Shown: positions 54,383 to 62,912 of the stretch, piece by piece
Position numbering within the stretch: position 1 is the first letter of the stretch
Layout: every line of letters begins with the position of its first letter
Notes under the pieces: model-generated
The model's input: only the letters and a program-made list of their open reading frames with translations
What the model was told of the DNA's origin: nothing
The model's database searches: none
Assembly (NCBI RefSeq): GCF_008274215.1
Contig: NZ_VTPS01000008.1
Span: 1-64,000 of the forward strand
DNA from: Calorimonas adulescens
GTDB taxonomy: Bacteria; Bacillota; Thermoanaerobacteria; Thermoanaerobacterales; UBA4877
Length of the DNA stretch: 64,000 nucleotides
Reading direction: 5' to 3'
Position numbers and translations under genes: made by a program

Positions 54383-55221
54383 CCTAATATCACCTCTCCA
54401 TGCCTTGCCGCATGACATTGAATGGCACAGGCTACCGGTAGCGATGCAATATGCGTAGGCATATACTCAATATGGACATCTAAGGCCGTCACCCTGCCCC
54501 CCAGCCCTTGAGGCCCTATTCCTGTATCATTGATCATCTTTAAGAGCTCCTCCTCTAAGGCTGCATACCTGCTGTCCGAATTGCGGCTGCCAATCGACCT
54601 CAAGAGCGCTTTCTTAGCCATCAAGGCTACCTTCTCAAAATTGCCTCCTATACCCACGCCCACGATAATGGGCGGGCATGGGTTTCCTCCTGCATTCCTT
54701 ACTGTATCTAATATAAACCTTTTTACCCCATCCACACCATCGGCAGGTTTTAGCATCCTCAGTGCACACATGTTTTCACTCCCTGCGCCCTTTGGTGCTA
54801 CCACTATGCGGAGTTTATCGCCCGGTACCACATCCACGTGAATAATCGCCGGGGTATTGTCGCCGGTATTTACCCTTTCAAACAGCGGCTTTCTGTCTAC
54901 AGATTTCCTGAGATACCCCTCCCTGTAGCCCTTAGACACCCCCCTGTTTATAGCATCCGTAAGGCTTCCCCCAACGATTGTGGCATCCTGTCCCAGCTCT
55001 ACAAACACAGTAGCCATCCCGGTGTCCTGGCACATGGGCACACCCTCGCAGTATGCAATATTATCATTTTCAATTATCTCCTGCAGTATGCTCTTTCCCA
55101 GTTCAGACTCCTCAACATCCAAAGACTTCTTTAGGGCTTCCATGACATCCTCTGGAAGCTTGCTGTTAGCCTCCATACAGAGCCCGGCCACTGCATCGGT
55201 TATCTCCTCTGCACTAATCAA
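54379..55221 (-). CDS. Class I fumarate hydratase, alpha subunit
   Basis: 280 residues binding an oxygen-sensitive [4Fe-4S] cluster. VPMCQDTGMATVFVELG near 60 holds one cysteine, PKGAGSENMCALRMLKP near 138 another and GNPCPPIIVGVGIGGNFE near 170 the third region. This is the catalytic alpha half of class I fumarase. The anaerobic iron-sulfur form suits a strict anaerobe. First gene of a short operon with the beta subunit. Confidence 0.9.
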   Translation of the reverse strand: MISAEEITDAVAGLCMEANSKLPEDVMEALKKSLDVEESELGKSILQEIIENDNIAYCEGVPMCQDTGMATVFVELGQDATIVGGSLTDAINRGVSKGYREGYLRKSVDRKPLFERVNTGDNTPAIIHVDVVPGDKLRIVVAPKGAGSENMCALRMLKPADGVDGVKRFILDTVRNAGGNPCPPIIVGVGIGGNFEKVALMAKKALLRSIGSRNSDSRYAALEEELLKMINDTGIGPQGLGGRVTALDVHIEYMPTHIASLPVACAIQCHAARHGEVILG

Positions 55222-55444
55222 CTAAATCCCCTCCAGTTATTACTAATATATCACACCGCACCAGCTTCTTCAATAATTTTTGTGGCCTGTTCCTTAAGCA
55301 TTGCAGGATTATAATTTGGACTTCATAGTTATACTGGTGAATGTCTTTTTATTTAACAGAACTGGTTTTTCTATTTTGGGCTTATCATATTTTTGTATCA
55401 CAATATCTATTCTGGTCAGGCCGCAGCTCCATTATTTAATAATC

Positions 55445-55963
55445 TCAAAAGAGTAAACTGGCTATAAGGCAGGAAATAAGAATGCCTATTACATCTGAGG
55501 CCAGGCCGGCAAGGAGGGCATACCTCATCTTCTTTATACCTATAGCTCCAAAGTACACAGAAAGCACATATAAGGTAGCCTCAGAAGAACCGTATATCAT
55601 GGACGCCAGTATACCTATGTATGAATCGGGTCCATATTCCCTGATAAGGTCCATGGCTATCCCAAGAGAGGCACTGCCAGAGAGAGGTCTTAAGATGGCC
55701 AGGGGCAATAACTCTACCGGAATACCCGCAGCAGAGGTTAATCTGCCAATGGTTTCTACTACTATTTCCATAGCACCCGATTCCCTGAACATGTTTACCG
55801 CCACTAACATGGCAATAAGGTAGGGCAGTATATTGACGACAGTCTTAAGTCCCTCCTTTGCCCCCTCAACAAATACTTCATATACCTTTACCCCCTTAAT
55901 AATACCTATAAATGGTATGCCAACCAGCAGTAAAGGAATAATATATCTTGAAAGGCTATTCAT
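55445..55963 (-). CDS. spmB: Spore maturation protein B
   Basis: 172 residues with four to five membrane helices and NSLSRYIIPLLLVGIPFIG at the start; VFVEGAKEGLKTVVNILPYL and RPLSGSASLGIAMDL are typical of SpmB. It overlaps spmA by four bases. SpmA and SpmB act together in spore-core dehydration. Confidence 0.93.
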   Translation of the reverse strand: MNSLSRYIIPLLLVGIPFIGIIKGVKVYEVFVEGAKEGLKTVVNILPYLIAMLVAVNMFRESGAMEIVVETIGRLTSAAGIPVELLPLAILRPLSGSASLGIAMDLIREYGPDSYIGILASMIYGSSEATLYVLSVYFGAIGIKKMRYALLAGLASDVIGILISCLIASLLF

Positions 55964-56559
55964 ACCTTGTATCTCCTGTATGCCATTCTTATAAGGAGTG
56001 TTACAATAACAGACATAGCTGCAGCAGTGATTGATGAAATCATGATGGGCAGAACAATGGCGGCCGGGTCTTTTGACCCCTCTACCGCTCTAATGGCTAT
56101 CATGGTGGTCGGCATGAACTGCACGCACTCTGTATTAAGCACCAGAAACATGCACATGGCGTCCGAAGCAGACTCTTTGTCCGGATTCAATCTTTGAAGC
56201 TCTTCCATAGCCTTTATCCCCATAGGCGTGGCTGCATTACCCAGCCCAAGCGTATTGGCTGAAAGGTTCATTATCATGGCGCCCATTGCCATGTTGTCTT
56301 CAGGAAGTTCTTTAAATAACGGCTTCAGAACAGGGTACAGTGCTCTTGAAAGCAAATTTATAAGGCCAGAATGTTCAGCTATCCTCATTATTCCAAGCCA
56401 TAGCCCCATAATGCCAATGAGACCAATGGAGATCTCCACAGCATCTTTAGCACCGTTCATTATTGCCTGGTTCAACTGGTCTATCCTCCCTGTCAGGACT
56501 CCAACTATTGCGCTTATGCCTATAAGGGTAAACCAGAAATAGTTAATCATTTTCAGCAC
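55960..56559 (-). CDS. spmA: Spore maturation protein A
   Basis: 199 residues, several membrane helices. NGAKDAVEISIGLIGIMGLW near 35 and MNLSANTLGLGNAATPMGIK near 108 are SpmA hallmarks, and NTECVQFMPTTMIAIR follows. First gene of spmAB, divergent from abrB. Confidence 0.93.
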   Translation of the reverse strand: MLKMINYFWFTLIGISAIVGVLTGRIDQLNQAIMNGAKDAVEISIGLIGIMGLWLGIMRIAEHSGLINLLSRALYPVLKPLFKELPEDNMAMGAMIMNLSANTLGLGNAATPMGIKAMEELQRLNPDKESASDAMCMFLVLNTECVQFMPTTMIAIRAVEGSKDPAAIVLPIMISSITAAAMSVIVTLLIRMAYRRYKV

Positions 56560-56622
56560 CTCCTATGGAAACCATATGAGCCCTTTGCGCATATTATGAG
56601 ATTAAATTACATTAAAAAAATG

Positions 56623-56651
56623 TTGACTTTATTTGTAAAATCTGGTATCCT
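56623..56651 (+). promoter_or_regulatory. Sigma-A promoter of abrB
   Basis: TTGACT (56623-56628) and TATCCT (56646-56651) are 17 bp apart. The start of transcription is expected near 56658, just before the Spo0A box. Confidence 0.6.
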
Positions 56652-56664
56652 TAAAATATAAATT

Positions 56665-56672
56665 TTGTCGAA
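56665..56672 (+). promoter_or_regulatory. Spo0A box (0A box) in the abrB leader
   Basis: TTGTCGAA contains the core TGTCGAA of the 0A box and lies between the promoter and the AGGGG ribosome-binding site. In Bacillus, phosphorylated Spo0A represses abrB from boxes just downstream of the promoter, so the same logic is likely here. Confidence 0.65.
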
Positions 56673-56690
56673 ATTTGGAGGGGAAGAAAC

Positions 56691-56936
56691 ATGAAATCAA
56701 CGGGAATAGTTCGTAAAGTAGATGAACTGGGCAGAGTAGTAATACCAATTGAGCTTAGAAGGACTTTAAACATTGCAGAAAGAGATGCCTTGGAAATTTA
56801 TGTGGATGGAGAACAGATTATATTAAAAAAGTATGAACCAGCCTGCATATTCTGCGGCAACGCCAAAGATGTGGTAAACTATAAAGGTAAGAACATCTGC
56901 AAAGACTGTCTGGACGAATTAAAAAAAGAGGCTTAG
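56691..56936 (+). CDS. abrB: AbrB/SpoVT-family transition-state regulator
   Basis: 81 residues. The N-terminal swapped-hairpin DNA-binding domain reads STGIVRKVDELGRVVIPIEL (residues 3-22). The C-terminal part carries CIFC and CKDC, a zinc-binding pair found in many clostridial AbrB proteins but not in B. subtilis AbrB. GGAGGGG precedes the ATG. Convergent with rsmI by a four-base overlap. Confidence 0.93.
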   Translation: MKSTGIVRKVDELGRVVIPIELRRTLNIAERDALEIYVDGEQIILKKYEPACIFCGNAKDVVNYKGKNICKDCLDELKKEA

Positions 56937-57757
56937 ACCTCTTTAAAAATATCATAGACCTCTCTTTTGGTGACACCGGCTTCTTTCGCTGCCAGTTTAA
57001 TCGCATCCATCTTTTTCATGCCCTGGTCCATGTACCTCCTGGCCAGGCCTCTGGCAAAGTCAATCCCCAGGAGAGGTTTTTCTTTTTCTGCACCCTCTAC
57101 GACAATCACAAACTCACCCCTGGTGCCTTTCTCCTCAAAATATTTAATCGCTTCGCTGATTGTCCCTCTGAAGGTCTCCTCGTATACCTTAGTAATCTCT
57201 CTGCTTACCGATACATTTCGTTCACCCAGTGCATCCTTTATATCCCTTAATGTGCCCATAACCCTACGTGGAGACTCATATATAATAATGGTACGCACCT
57301 CATGTTTTAGCTCTTCAAGGATTTCATCCCTCTCTTTTTTCTTGCGGGGCAAAAAACCCTCAAAGCAAAACCTCCGTGTGTCAAGGCCAGAAAGTGCCAG
57401 TGCCGCAGTAAAGGCCGACGGTCCCGGCAGTACCTCTATCCGTATGCCGTTTTCAATGCACTTTTCCACTACAATCTCCCCAGGGTCAGAGATAGCGGGC
57501 ATACCCGCATCACTTACCAAGGCCACATTTTTCCCTTCCAAGAGCATACCTATTATTTCTTCTGAGGCAGTAACCTCATTATGCTCATGATAACTTATAA
57601 GCCTCTTATGTATATCGTAATGGTTTAAGAGCTTTATGGTATTCCTTGTGTCCTCAGCCGCAATCACATCCACCTCTTTTAGCACCTCTAAGGCCCTTAA
57701 TGTTATATCCTTGAGGTTGCCGATGGGTGTAGCACAAATGTAGAGTTTGCCTGTCAA
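56933..57757 (-). CDS. rsmI: 16S rRNA 2'-O-ribose methyltransferase RsmI
   Basis: 274 residues: LYICATPIGNLKDITLRALE opens it, YHEHNEVTASEEIIG and SDAGMPAISDPGEIVV follow, all typical of RsmI, which methylates cytidine 1402 of 16S rRNA. It overlaps the upstream methylase gene by four bases. Same order as yabB-yazA-yabC in Bacillus, without yazA. Confidence 0.95.
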   Translation of the reverse strand: MTGKLYICATPIGNLKDITLRALEVLKEVDVIAAEDTRNTIKLLNHYDIHKRLISYHEHNEVTASEEIIGMLLEGKNVALVSDAGMPAISDPGEIVVEKCIENGIRIEVLPGPSAFTAALALSGLDTRRFCFEGFLPRKKKERDEILEELKHEVRTIIIYESPRRVMGTLRDIKDALGERNVSVSREITKVYEETFRGTISEAIKYFEEKGTRGEFVIVVEGAEKEKPLLGIDFARGLARRYMDQGMKKMDAIKLAAKEAGVTKREVYDIFKEV

Positions 57758-58479
57758 TCCCCTTCACCACCATAATATATCCTCAGATATTCCTCAGTGT
57801 AATTCCCTTCACTATTATATATAATTATAGGTCTTTCTACAATCATGTCTGGTGAACCGCACTTAACGCAGCGTACCAGAAAGAGGTTGGGCCTGTCGTT
57901 TATCCTCGGATACACCATATAGAGGCTCTTGGGCTCCAGCCTGCTATTCCTGCATTCCCCAAGGACCTCTGCAAGCCTCTCCGTCCTGTGCACCATAAAC
58001 AAGCTGCCACCAGATCTTAAAACCTTAAAGGCAGCATTGAGCACATCCTTCAAGGTACAGTAAATCTCGTGCCTCGCCGCAGCCCTCATAGGGTTCGGAC
58101 TCATATCCCCTGTTTGCACCCTCAAATAAGGCGGGTTTGCTGTTACAAGGTCAAAGGACTCATATTCAAAATAGTCCTGTATATTCCTCAAGTCTCCCGC
58201 TATTATCTTTACACCAGACAGGCCATTGATTTTAACGCTCTCTTTTGCCATTTCCACCTCTTTTTCGTTTATATCAATGCCAAAAACCTCTTCAACCCCT
58301 CTTTTGCCAGCCAGAAGTATTGGCACGATGCCATTACCACACCCCAAGTCCAGCGCTTTTTTGACACCATTTACAGGGGCAAGATTGGCAAGAAGCACCG
58401 CATCCATGCCAAACCTGAAACCATCCCTGTCCTGTATAATTTTAAGTCCGTTGTACTGAAGGTCATCAACTGTTCTCAT
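57754..58479 (-). CDS. TrmN6-like (YabB) N6-adenine tRNA methyltransferase
   Basis: A roughly 241-residue methyltransferase. FGMDAVLLANLAP with ALDLGCGNGIVPILLAGKRG is the AdoMet site, LVTANPPYLRVQTG holds the NPPY catalytic motif. YabB-type enzymes modify tRNA adenosine. The ATG at 58479 is chosen for GGAGAGG just upstream; a longer ORF start lacks one. Confidence 0.88.
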   Translation of the reverse strand: MRTVDDLQYNGLKIIQDRDGFRFGMDAVLLANLAPVNGVKKALDLGCGNGIVPILLAGKRGVEEVFGIDINEKEVEMAKESVKINGLSGVKIIAGDLRNIQDYFEYESFDLVTANPPYLRVQTGDMSPNPMRAAARHEIYCTLKDVLNAAFKVLRSGGSLFMVHRTERLAEVLGECRNSRLEPKSLYMVYPRINDRPNLFLVRCVKCGSPDMIVERPIIIYNSEGNYTEEYLRIYYGGEGD

Positions 58480-58524
58480 ATATACCTCTCCTGATAAAGT
58501 CTGATTTAATGTCAATCTATATTA

Positions 58525-58578
58525 TAGCATAAAATGATAAATGCCGCCTGAATAGGCGGCATTTATCATTTTATGCTA
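58525..58578. terminator. 24-bp perfect stem, strong bidirectional terminator
   Basis: The arms 58525-58548 and 58555-58578 are fully complementary (core GCCGCC and GGCGGC) around TGAATA. It overlaps the stop codon of the repeat-protein gene on the minus strand and stands upstream of the TrmN6-like gene. Confidence 0.8.
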
Positions 58579-58827
58579 CGCAAGACCGTACGGTGTTATG
58601 ATTGGACCGTAAGGGACAATGATGGGACCAGCAAACTCCTTGTCATCATAGGGGACAATAATAGGTCCAGCAACCTCTCCCCCACCATAGGGGACAATGA
58701 TGGGTCCAGCAACCTCTCCGTTTTCGTAGGGGACAATGATTGGGCCTGCTATCTTCACGTTTACTACGGGGAAAATAGCCAGTGCAACCATCAATAAAAC
58801 TGCGACCATGGTTAGCTTTGCCCTCAT
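58576..58827 (-). CDS. Small secreted protein of AGPIIVPY repeats
   Basis: 83 residues: a signal peptide (RAKLTMVAVLLMVALAIFPV), then four 12-residue repeats with the core AGPIIVPY (first at about 27-34) and a shortened GPIITPYGLA end. GGGAG lies before the ATG. The repeated unit is encoded by a 36-bp DNA repeat (about 58612-58745). Not a family I know; perhaps an envelope or spore-surface peptide. Confidence 0.7.
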   Translation of the reverse strand: MRAKLTMVAVLLMVALAIFPVVNVKIAGPIIVPYENGEVAGPIIVPYGGGEVAGPIIVPYDDKEFAGPIIVPYGPIITPYGLA

Positions 58828-59090
58828 TTTTACATCTCCCTTCCTTATTCTTATATTATTATTATTTTATATCCAATCAATATATATGTCAATAATAATC
58901 TTAAAATTTAAATTGTTAAATATAAATATACAAATACTATCATATGCACAATTTTTATAATTATCAAAATTATTCTTCATGGTAACAGAGAGAATAAAAT
59001 AATTTCAATAGAAATAAAATATTTTTCCCATAATTTATATTATGTGTTATAATAATAACTATAAATAATTGTATAAACGGGGGATAGAAT

Positions 59091-60470
59091 ATGAACATGG
59101 AAGATATTGATTTAAACATGATCATCGACTCAAAAGAAATTGGACGTAGAATCAGAAAAAGAAGGCGAGAGCTCAGGTTAAGACAACGTGACATAGCTGG
59201 TAATGAGTTCACAGTTGGCTATATAAGCCAATTAGAAGTAGGAAATATATATCCCTCCGTAAAGGCACTCACCTATTTAGGTAAGGTGCTGGAGGTACCA
59301 CTATCATATTTCCTTGACCCCGAATATGAAGAGAAGAAAGATTTATTAGAAAAAATTAAAAAATTAGATAATAGTTATGTCCAGTTTCTCGAGGCGGAAA
59401 GGCTTATAAGGAATGGGGCCTATAACGAGGCTAAGAATCTACTGGAGAGGTTTTTAGATGAATTTGACCCCAATGACCCAAGATATATAAAGGCAAAGTT
59501 CCTCATGATATGCTGTTATATCGAAACAGAAAACTACAAACTGGCAGCAGAGTGGTTTGACGACTTTATCGGGACATTACTCAGTGACGATAACAACCTG
59601 AAATATGCAGCCTGGTTATATTACAAAATCGGTATCTCATACTGGATGATGGAAAGACATCTGAAAGCACTCAGGACTCTTGAGAAGGGTGTCGACCTGA
59701 TAGACAAGAATAACCTTGACCTTCACGACCTGAAGGGTAAAATGCTTCTAAATATAGCCAACCTGCTTATAAAGGTAAACAATTATGTAAAAGCCAGAGA
59801 CTATTTTATGATGTGCATGAATTATTCAAAGGACCACGGCCTGGTGAAATACATAGGTTCATGCTATCACGGGATTGGCTTTACCAGCTATTATTTGAAT
59901 GAATATAAGGATGCGATAAAAAACATAAGACGCGCAATTTTTGTAAACAACATATTTGGATTAAAGGAAGAGGTGGCCAAAGAGTATAACTATCTCGGGT
60001 ACATTTACATTGACATGAAACAGTATGACTTTGCCCTGAAAAATTTTGAAAAGAGTATGGAGATATACAAAGAGCTCAACAAGATGGTCTACGTTTCATT
60101 TAACCTTACTGAAATTGGCCGCATACAATATTTGCAGGGTAATTACAATCAGGCCCTCAAATACTTAGAGAGGGCAGATAAACTGCTTTCAGAAAATCCC
60201 AATTTCCTCGAGGAAAGATGCAGGATAAACCGGCTCATTGGCGACGTTTACGCTGCTCAGCAGGAATATGTAAAGGCAGAGGATTCATACAAGAGAGCAG
60301 AGTCTTTTATAGCCAACATAGATGCAGAAAAGGAGAAGGCCGCCCTCGGAGAGGCGCTGGGCAACCTTTACTACAGGATGGGCAGAGTTGAAGAGGCCCT
60401 TGACTATTTCTCCAGTACGAAAAATGAGGATAATGTAAAGAGCCCGCTGCGAGACAGTATTAATTTATAA
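59091..60470 (+). CDS. Xre HTH regulator with TPR domain
   Basis: 459 residues. Residues about 16-75 are an Xre-type helix-turn-helix (IGRRIRKRRRELRLRQRDIA, GYISQLEVGNIYPS). The rest is about nine tetratricopeptide repeats (for example KEYNYLGYIYIDMKQYDFAL). This is the layout of peptide-responsive or sporulation-linked regulators such as Rgg/PlcR/NprR types. GGGGGAT precedes the ATG. No small signalling peptide gene is evident beside it. TATAAT lies at about 59048. Confidence 0.8.
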   Translation: MNMEDIDLNMIIDSKEIGRRIRKRRRELRLRQRDIAGNEFTVGYISQLEVGNIYPSVKALTYLGKVLEVPLSYFLDPEYEEKKDLLEKIKKLDNSYVQFLEAERLIRNGAYNEAKNLLERFLDEFDPNDPRYIKAKFLMICCYIETENYKLAAEWFDDFIGTLLSDDNNLKYAAWLYYKIGISYWMMERHLKALRTLEKGVDLIDKNNLDLHDLKGKMLLNIANLLIKVNNYVKARDYFMMCMNYSKDHGLVKYIGSCYHGIGFTSYYLNEYKDAIKNIRRAIFVNNIFGLKEEVAKEYNYLGYIYIDMKQYDFALKNFEKSMEIYKELNKMVYVSFNLTEIGRIQYLQGNYNQALKYLERADKLLSENPNFLEERCRINRLIGDVYAAQQEYVKAEDSYKRAESFIANIDAEKEKAALGEALGNLYYRMGRVEEALDYFSSTKNEDNVKSPLRDSINL

Positions 60471-60494
60471 TTTATAATTTTCCCCTGGAATGTG

Positions 60495-60561
60495 TTGATT
60501 TCTCCTCTTAAGTAGGTTATTATAGTTACAGATAATAATTTTCCATTGATAATAATTAGGA
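60495..60561 (+). promoter_or_regulatory. Promoter and Fur/PerR-like box of the peroxiredoxin gene
   Basis: TTGATT (60495-60500) and TATTAT (60518-60523) are 17 bp apart. TGATAATAATTAGGA (60547-60561) matches 12 of 14 defined positions of the Fur-family 7-1-7 box and overlaps the ribosome-binding site. Such a position suits peroxide- or iron-responsive repression. Confidence 0.45.
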
Positions 60562-60570
60562 GGGATACGT

Positions 60571-61068
60571 ATGTTGGTTCCAGGGATGATGGCTCCAGAT
60601 TTTAATCTGCCCAGCACCAAAGGTGATATAAAATTATCGGACTATAGAGGCAAATGGGTGGTCCTGTTCTTCTATCCCCTTGATTTTTCAGGAGTATGCA
60701 GCACAGAAATACCTGAGTTCAATAAGAGATTGAATGAATTTAAGGCATTAAACGCCGAGGTCTTAGGCGCTAACACTGACAGTGTTTACTCTCACAACGC
60801 CTGGATAAAAGAACTGGGCGGGATTGATTTCCCTCTTATTTCCGACTACAATAAGACTATGGCCAGAGATTATGAGATCCTCTTGGATGATGCCGGTATA
60901 GCTTTAAGAGCAGCATTTATTATAGACCCGGATGGAAAGATAAGGTATACGGTAATCCATGAACCTGCTATAGGCAGAAATGTAAATGAGGTCTTAAGGG
61001 TATTAGCTGCGCTCCAGTCAGGCGAAGCATGTCCTGTTAACTGGGAACCGGGTACAGCCACATTATAA
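60571..61068 (+). CDS. Peroxiredoxin (AhpC/TSA type)
   Basis: 165 residues. FFYPLDFSGVCSTEIPEF holds the peroxidatic cysteine (C43); a second cysteine at C154 (GEACPVNWEPG) is well placed as resolving cysteine, so it is a typical 2-Cys enzyme. Peroxiredoxins reduce peroxides in the cytoplasm. AGGAGGG precedes the ATG. Not part of the ribosome-rRNA gene cluster order of Bacillus, so this is an insertion relative to it. Confidence 0.93.
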   Translation: MLVPGMMAPDFNLPSTKGDIKLSDYRGKWVVLFFYPLDFSGVCSTEIPEFNKRLNEFKALNAEVLGANTDSVYSHNAWIKELGGIDFPLISDYNKTMARDYEILLDDAGIALRAAFIIDPDGKIRYTVIHEPAIGRNVNEVLRVLAALQSGEACPVNWEPGTATL

Positions 61069-61072
61069 ACAT

Positions 61073-61109
61073 AATTAAAAAGAGCGGTATATTGCCGCTC
61101 TTTTTAATT
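61073..61109. terminator. Bidirectional terminator between peroxiredoxin and ricT
   Basis: AATTAAAAAGAGCGG and CCGCTCTTTTTAATT form a perfect 15-bp stem around TATATTG, with T runs on both strands, between convergent genes. Confidence 0.85.
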
Positions 61110-61950
61110 ACGCATCGTTTTCTCCTTCAGGTTGCACTATAACTGTAATCTCACAGGGTTTGAAGTCATATGACAATTCTATTCCTTCTTCATTTACTAT
61201 TTTAACCTTTATAGTCTTTTTTAATGCGTTTATTTCACATACCTCCCCCTCTCCCCTGGGCGTAAGGACAATGCTTCCTTCCTTTGGAAGGCATGACCTC
61301 GCCTCTTCATACACATCCTGCTCATACTTCAGGCAGCACATGAGCCTGCCGCAGAGACCTGATATCTTTGTCGGGTTTAAGGAAAGGTTCTGATCTTTTG
61401 CCATCTTTATGGATACAGGCTCAAAATCGCCAAGAAAACAGCCGCAGCACAAAGGCCTGCCGCACGGTCCAAGCCCGCCTATGGCCTTGGCTTCGTCTCT
61501 TACCCCTATCTGCCTGAGTTCTATTCTCGTCTTGAATATGGAGGCCAGTTCTTTAACAAGCTCTCTAAAGTCCACTCTCCCATCAGCAGTAAAATAGAAT
61601 ATGATTTTACTGTTATCAAAGGTGTACTCCACATCTATGAGCTTCATCTCCATATTGTGCTCTTCTATTTTGTTCAGGCAGATTTTCATGGCCTCCTTAG
61701 CCCGTGCCTCATTCTCCTTTTGATGGAGTATATCCTCCTCAGTCGCTATCCTGAGTATGGGCTTTAGTGGGGAGACAAGCTCTTCCTCAGGCACTTCTTT
61801 CTTGCCTATGACCACCTCGCCAAATTCAATACCTCTGGATGTCTCTACAACTACATAACATCCCTTGTGAACATCTATATCAACAGGGTCGAAGTAATAT
61901 ATCTTCCCTGCCTTTTTAAACCTGACTCCAACGACATTTACCAAAATCAC
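61108..61950 (-). CDS. ricT: PSP1-domain protein YaaT/RicT
   Basis: 280 residues with the cysteine-rich core GPCGRPLCCGCFLGDFEPVS near 156 and GLCGRLMCCLKYEQDVYE near 193. RicT (YaaT) works with RicA and RicF in an iron-sulfur-containing complex that affects RNase Y and the sporulation phosphorelay. It overlaps holB by four bases, as in Bacillus. Confidence 0.93.
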   Translation of the reverse strand: MILVNVVGVRFKKAGKIYYFDPVDIDVHKGCYVVVETSRGIEFGEVVIGKKEVPEEELVSPLKPILRIATEEDILHQKENEARAKEAMKICLNKIEEHNMEMKLIDVEYTFDNSKIIFYFTADGRVDFRELVKELASIFKTRIELRQIGVRDEAKAIGGLGPCGRPLCCGCFLGDFEPVSIKMAKDQNLSLNPTKISGLCGRLMCCLKYEQDVYEEARSCLPKEGSIVLTPRGEGEVCEINALKKTIKVKIVNEEGIELSYDFKPCEITVIVQPEGENDA

Positions 61951-62903
61951 ACCCCCAGTATATCTATATACAATACGTCAAAAGCTAACTGAATATTGGA
62001 ATTACATGAAATAAACCTGCGTGTATCCTCGATACGTTCTATTATATTAATGAGCCTATCATCCGAAAATTCTCCGTAAGTCATGAGATATGGTAACTTA
62101 TCTACATTGATTACAAGTTTCTCTTTTCCGTGGTTGAGCAAAAGTAGGTCTCTAAAGAATGATTCCAGTATATCCAATACTTCTCCTGAGGACTCCCTAT
62201 CCGGCTTTAGAGTGTCAAATAAATCAAAAACCTCATAGGGCCTTATATGTCTCAACCTTTCTATAATATTAAATACCTCCTGGCGAAATGCGATATGCTC
62301 TGGCTCTAACAACATTACCGCCTTGCCTACCACACCCTTAGAAAACCTGGCAGCAAACGCAGCAGTGTCTCTATCAGTACCGTATTTACTGACAAGAAGT
62401 TTAATTAGCTCTTCCTCGCCAGCTCTTTTTATCGTTAGTGCCTGTGCTCTCGAACGTATTGTAGGTAAAAGGGCATCTATAGAATCAGCTAAGAGTAAAA
62501 ATATGTTATCACTCTCACATTCTTCCAATGTCTTTAAAATGGCATTCTGTGCCTCACCGGTCATTGTATGGGCTTTATCTATTATAAAGACCTTATATCG
62601 TGATGTGTATGGCCTTACAACAGACCTCTCTATGATATCCCTTATGTCGTCAACCCCTATGGCCCTGGCCGGCGTGAGGGTATAGACGTCAGGGAATGAG
62701 CCAGCCTCAATGGACTTGCAATTCCTGCAGGAGTCGCACGGCTTTACCTTGCCAGTACAGTTTAAGTATTTGGCTATTTCCTTAGCGGCCAGGCCCTTCC
62801 CCGACCCCCTCTCGCCGTTAATTATATATACATTAGAAAGGCTATCTTCCCTCATAAATATCTTAAATATGTGTTCTGCCCCCAAGACATTGTTAAAACC
62901 CAT
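61947..62903 (-). CDS. holB: DNA polymerase III delta-prime subunit
   Basis: 318 residues of a clamp-loader AAA+ subunit: NGERGSGKGLAAKEIAK (P-loop), the zinc knuckle CTGKVKPCDSCRNCKS, and KVFIIDKAHTMTGEAQNA (Walker B, here K-A-H rather than E-A-H). Delta-prime need not hydrolyse ATP, so the change is acceptable. Ten bases separate it from yaaR. Confidence 0.93.
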   Translation of the reverse strand: MGFNNVLGAEHIFKIFMREDSLSNVYIINGERGSGKGLAAKEIAKYLNCTGKVKPCDSCRNCKSIEAGSFPDVYTLTPARAIGVDDIRDIIERSVVRPYTSRYKVFIIDKAHTMTGEAQNAILKTLEECESDNIFLLLADSIDALLPTIRSRAQALTIKRAGEEELIKLLVSKYGTDRDTAAFAARFSKGVVGKAVMLLEPEHIAFRQEVFNIIERLRHIRPYEVFDLFDTLKPDRESSGEVLDILESFFRDLLLLNHGKEKLVINVDKLPYLMTYGEFSDDRLINIIERIEDTRRFISCNSNIQLAFDVLYIDILGV

Positions 62904-62912
62904 AATCGCACC

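Noticed and set aside
55226-55440. A small gene between the fumarase and spmB genes
   Set aside because: No frame with a start signal and coding character was found in these 215 bases.
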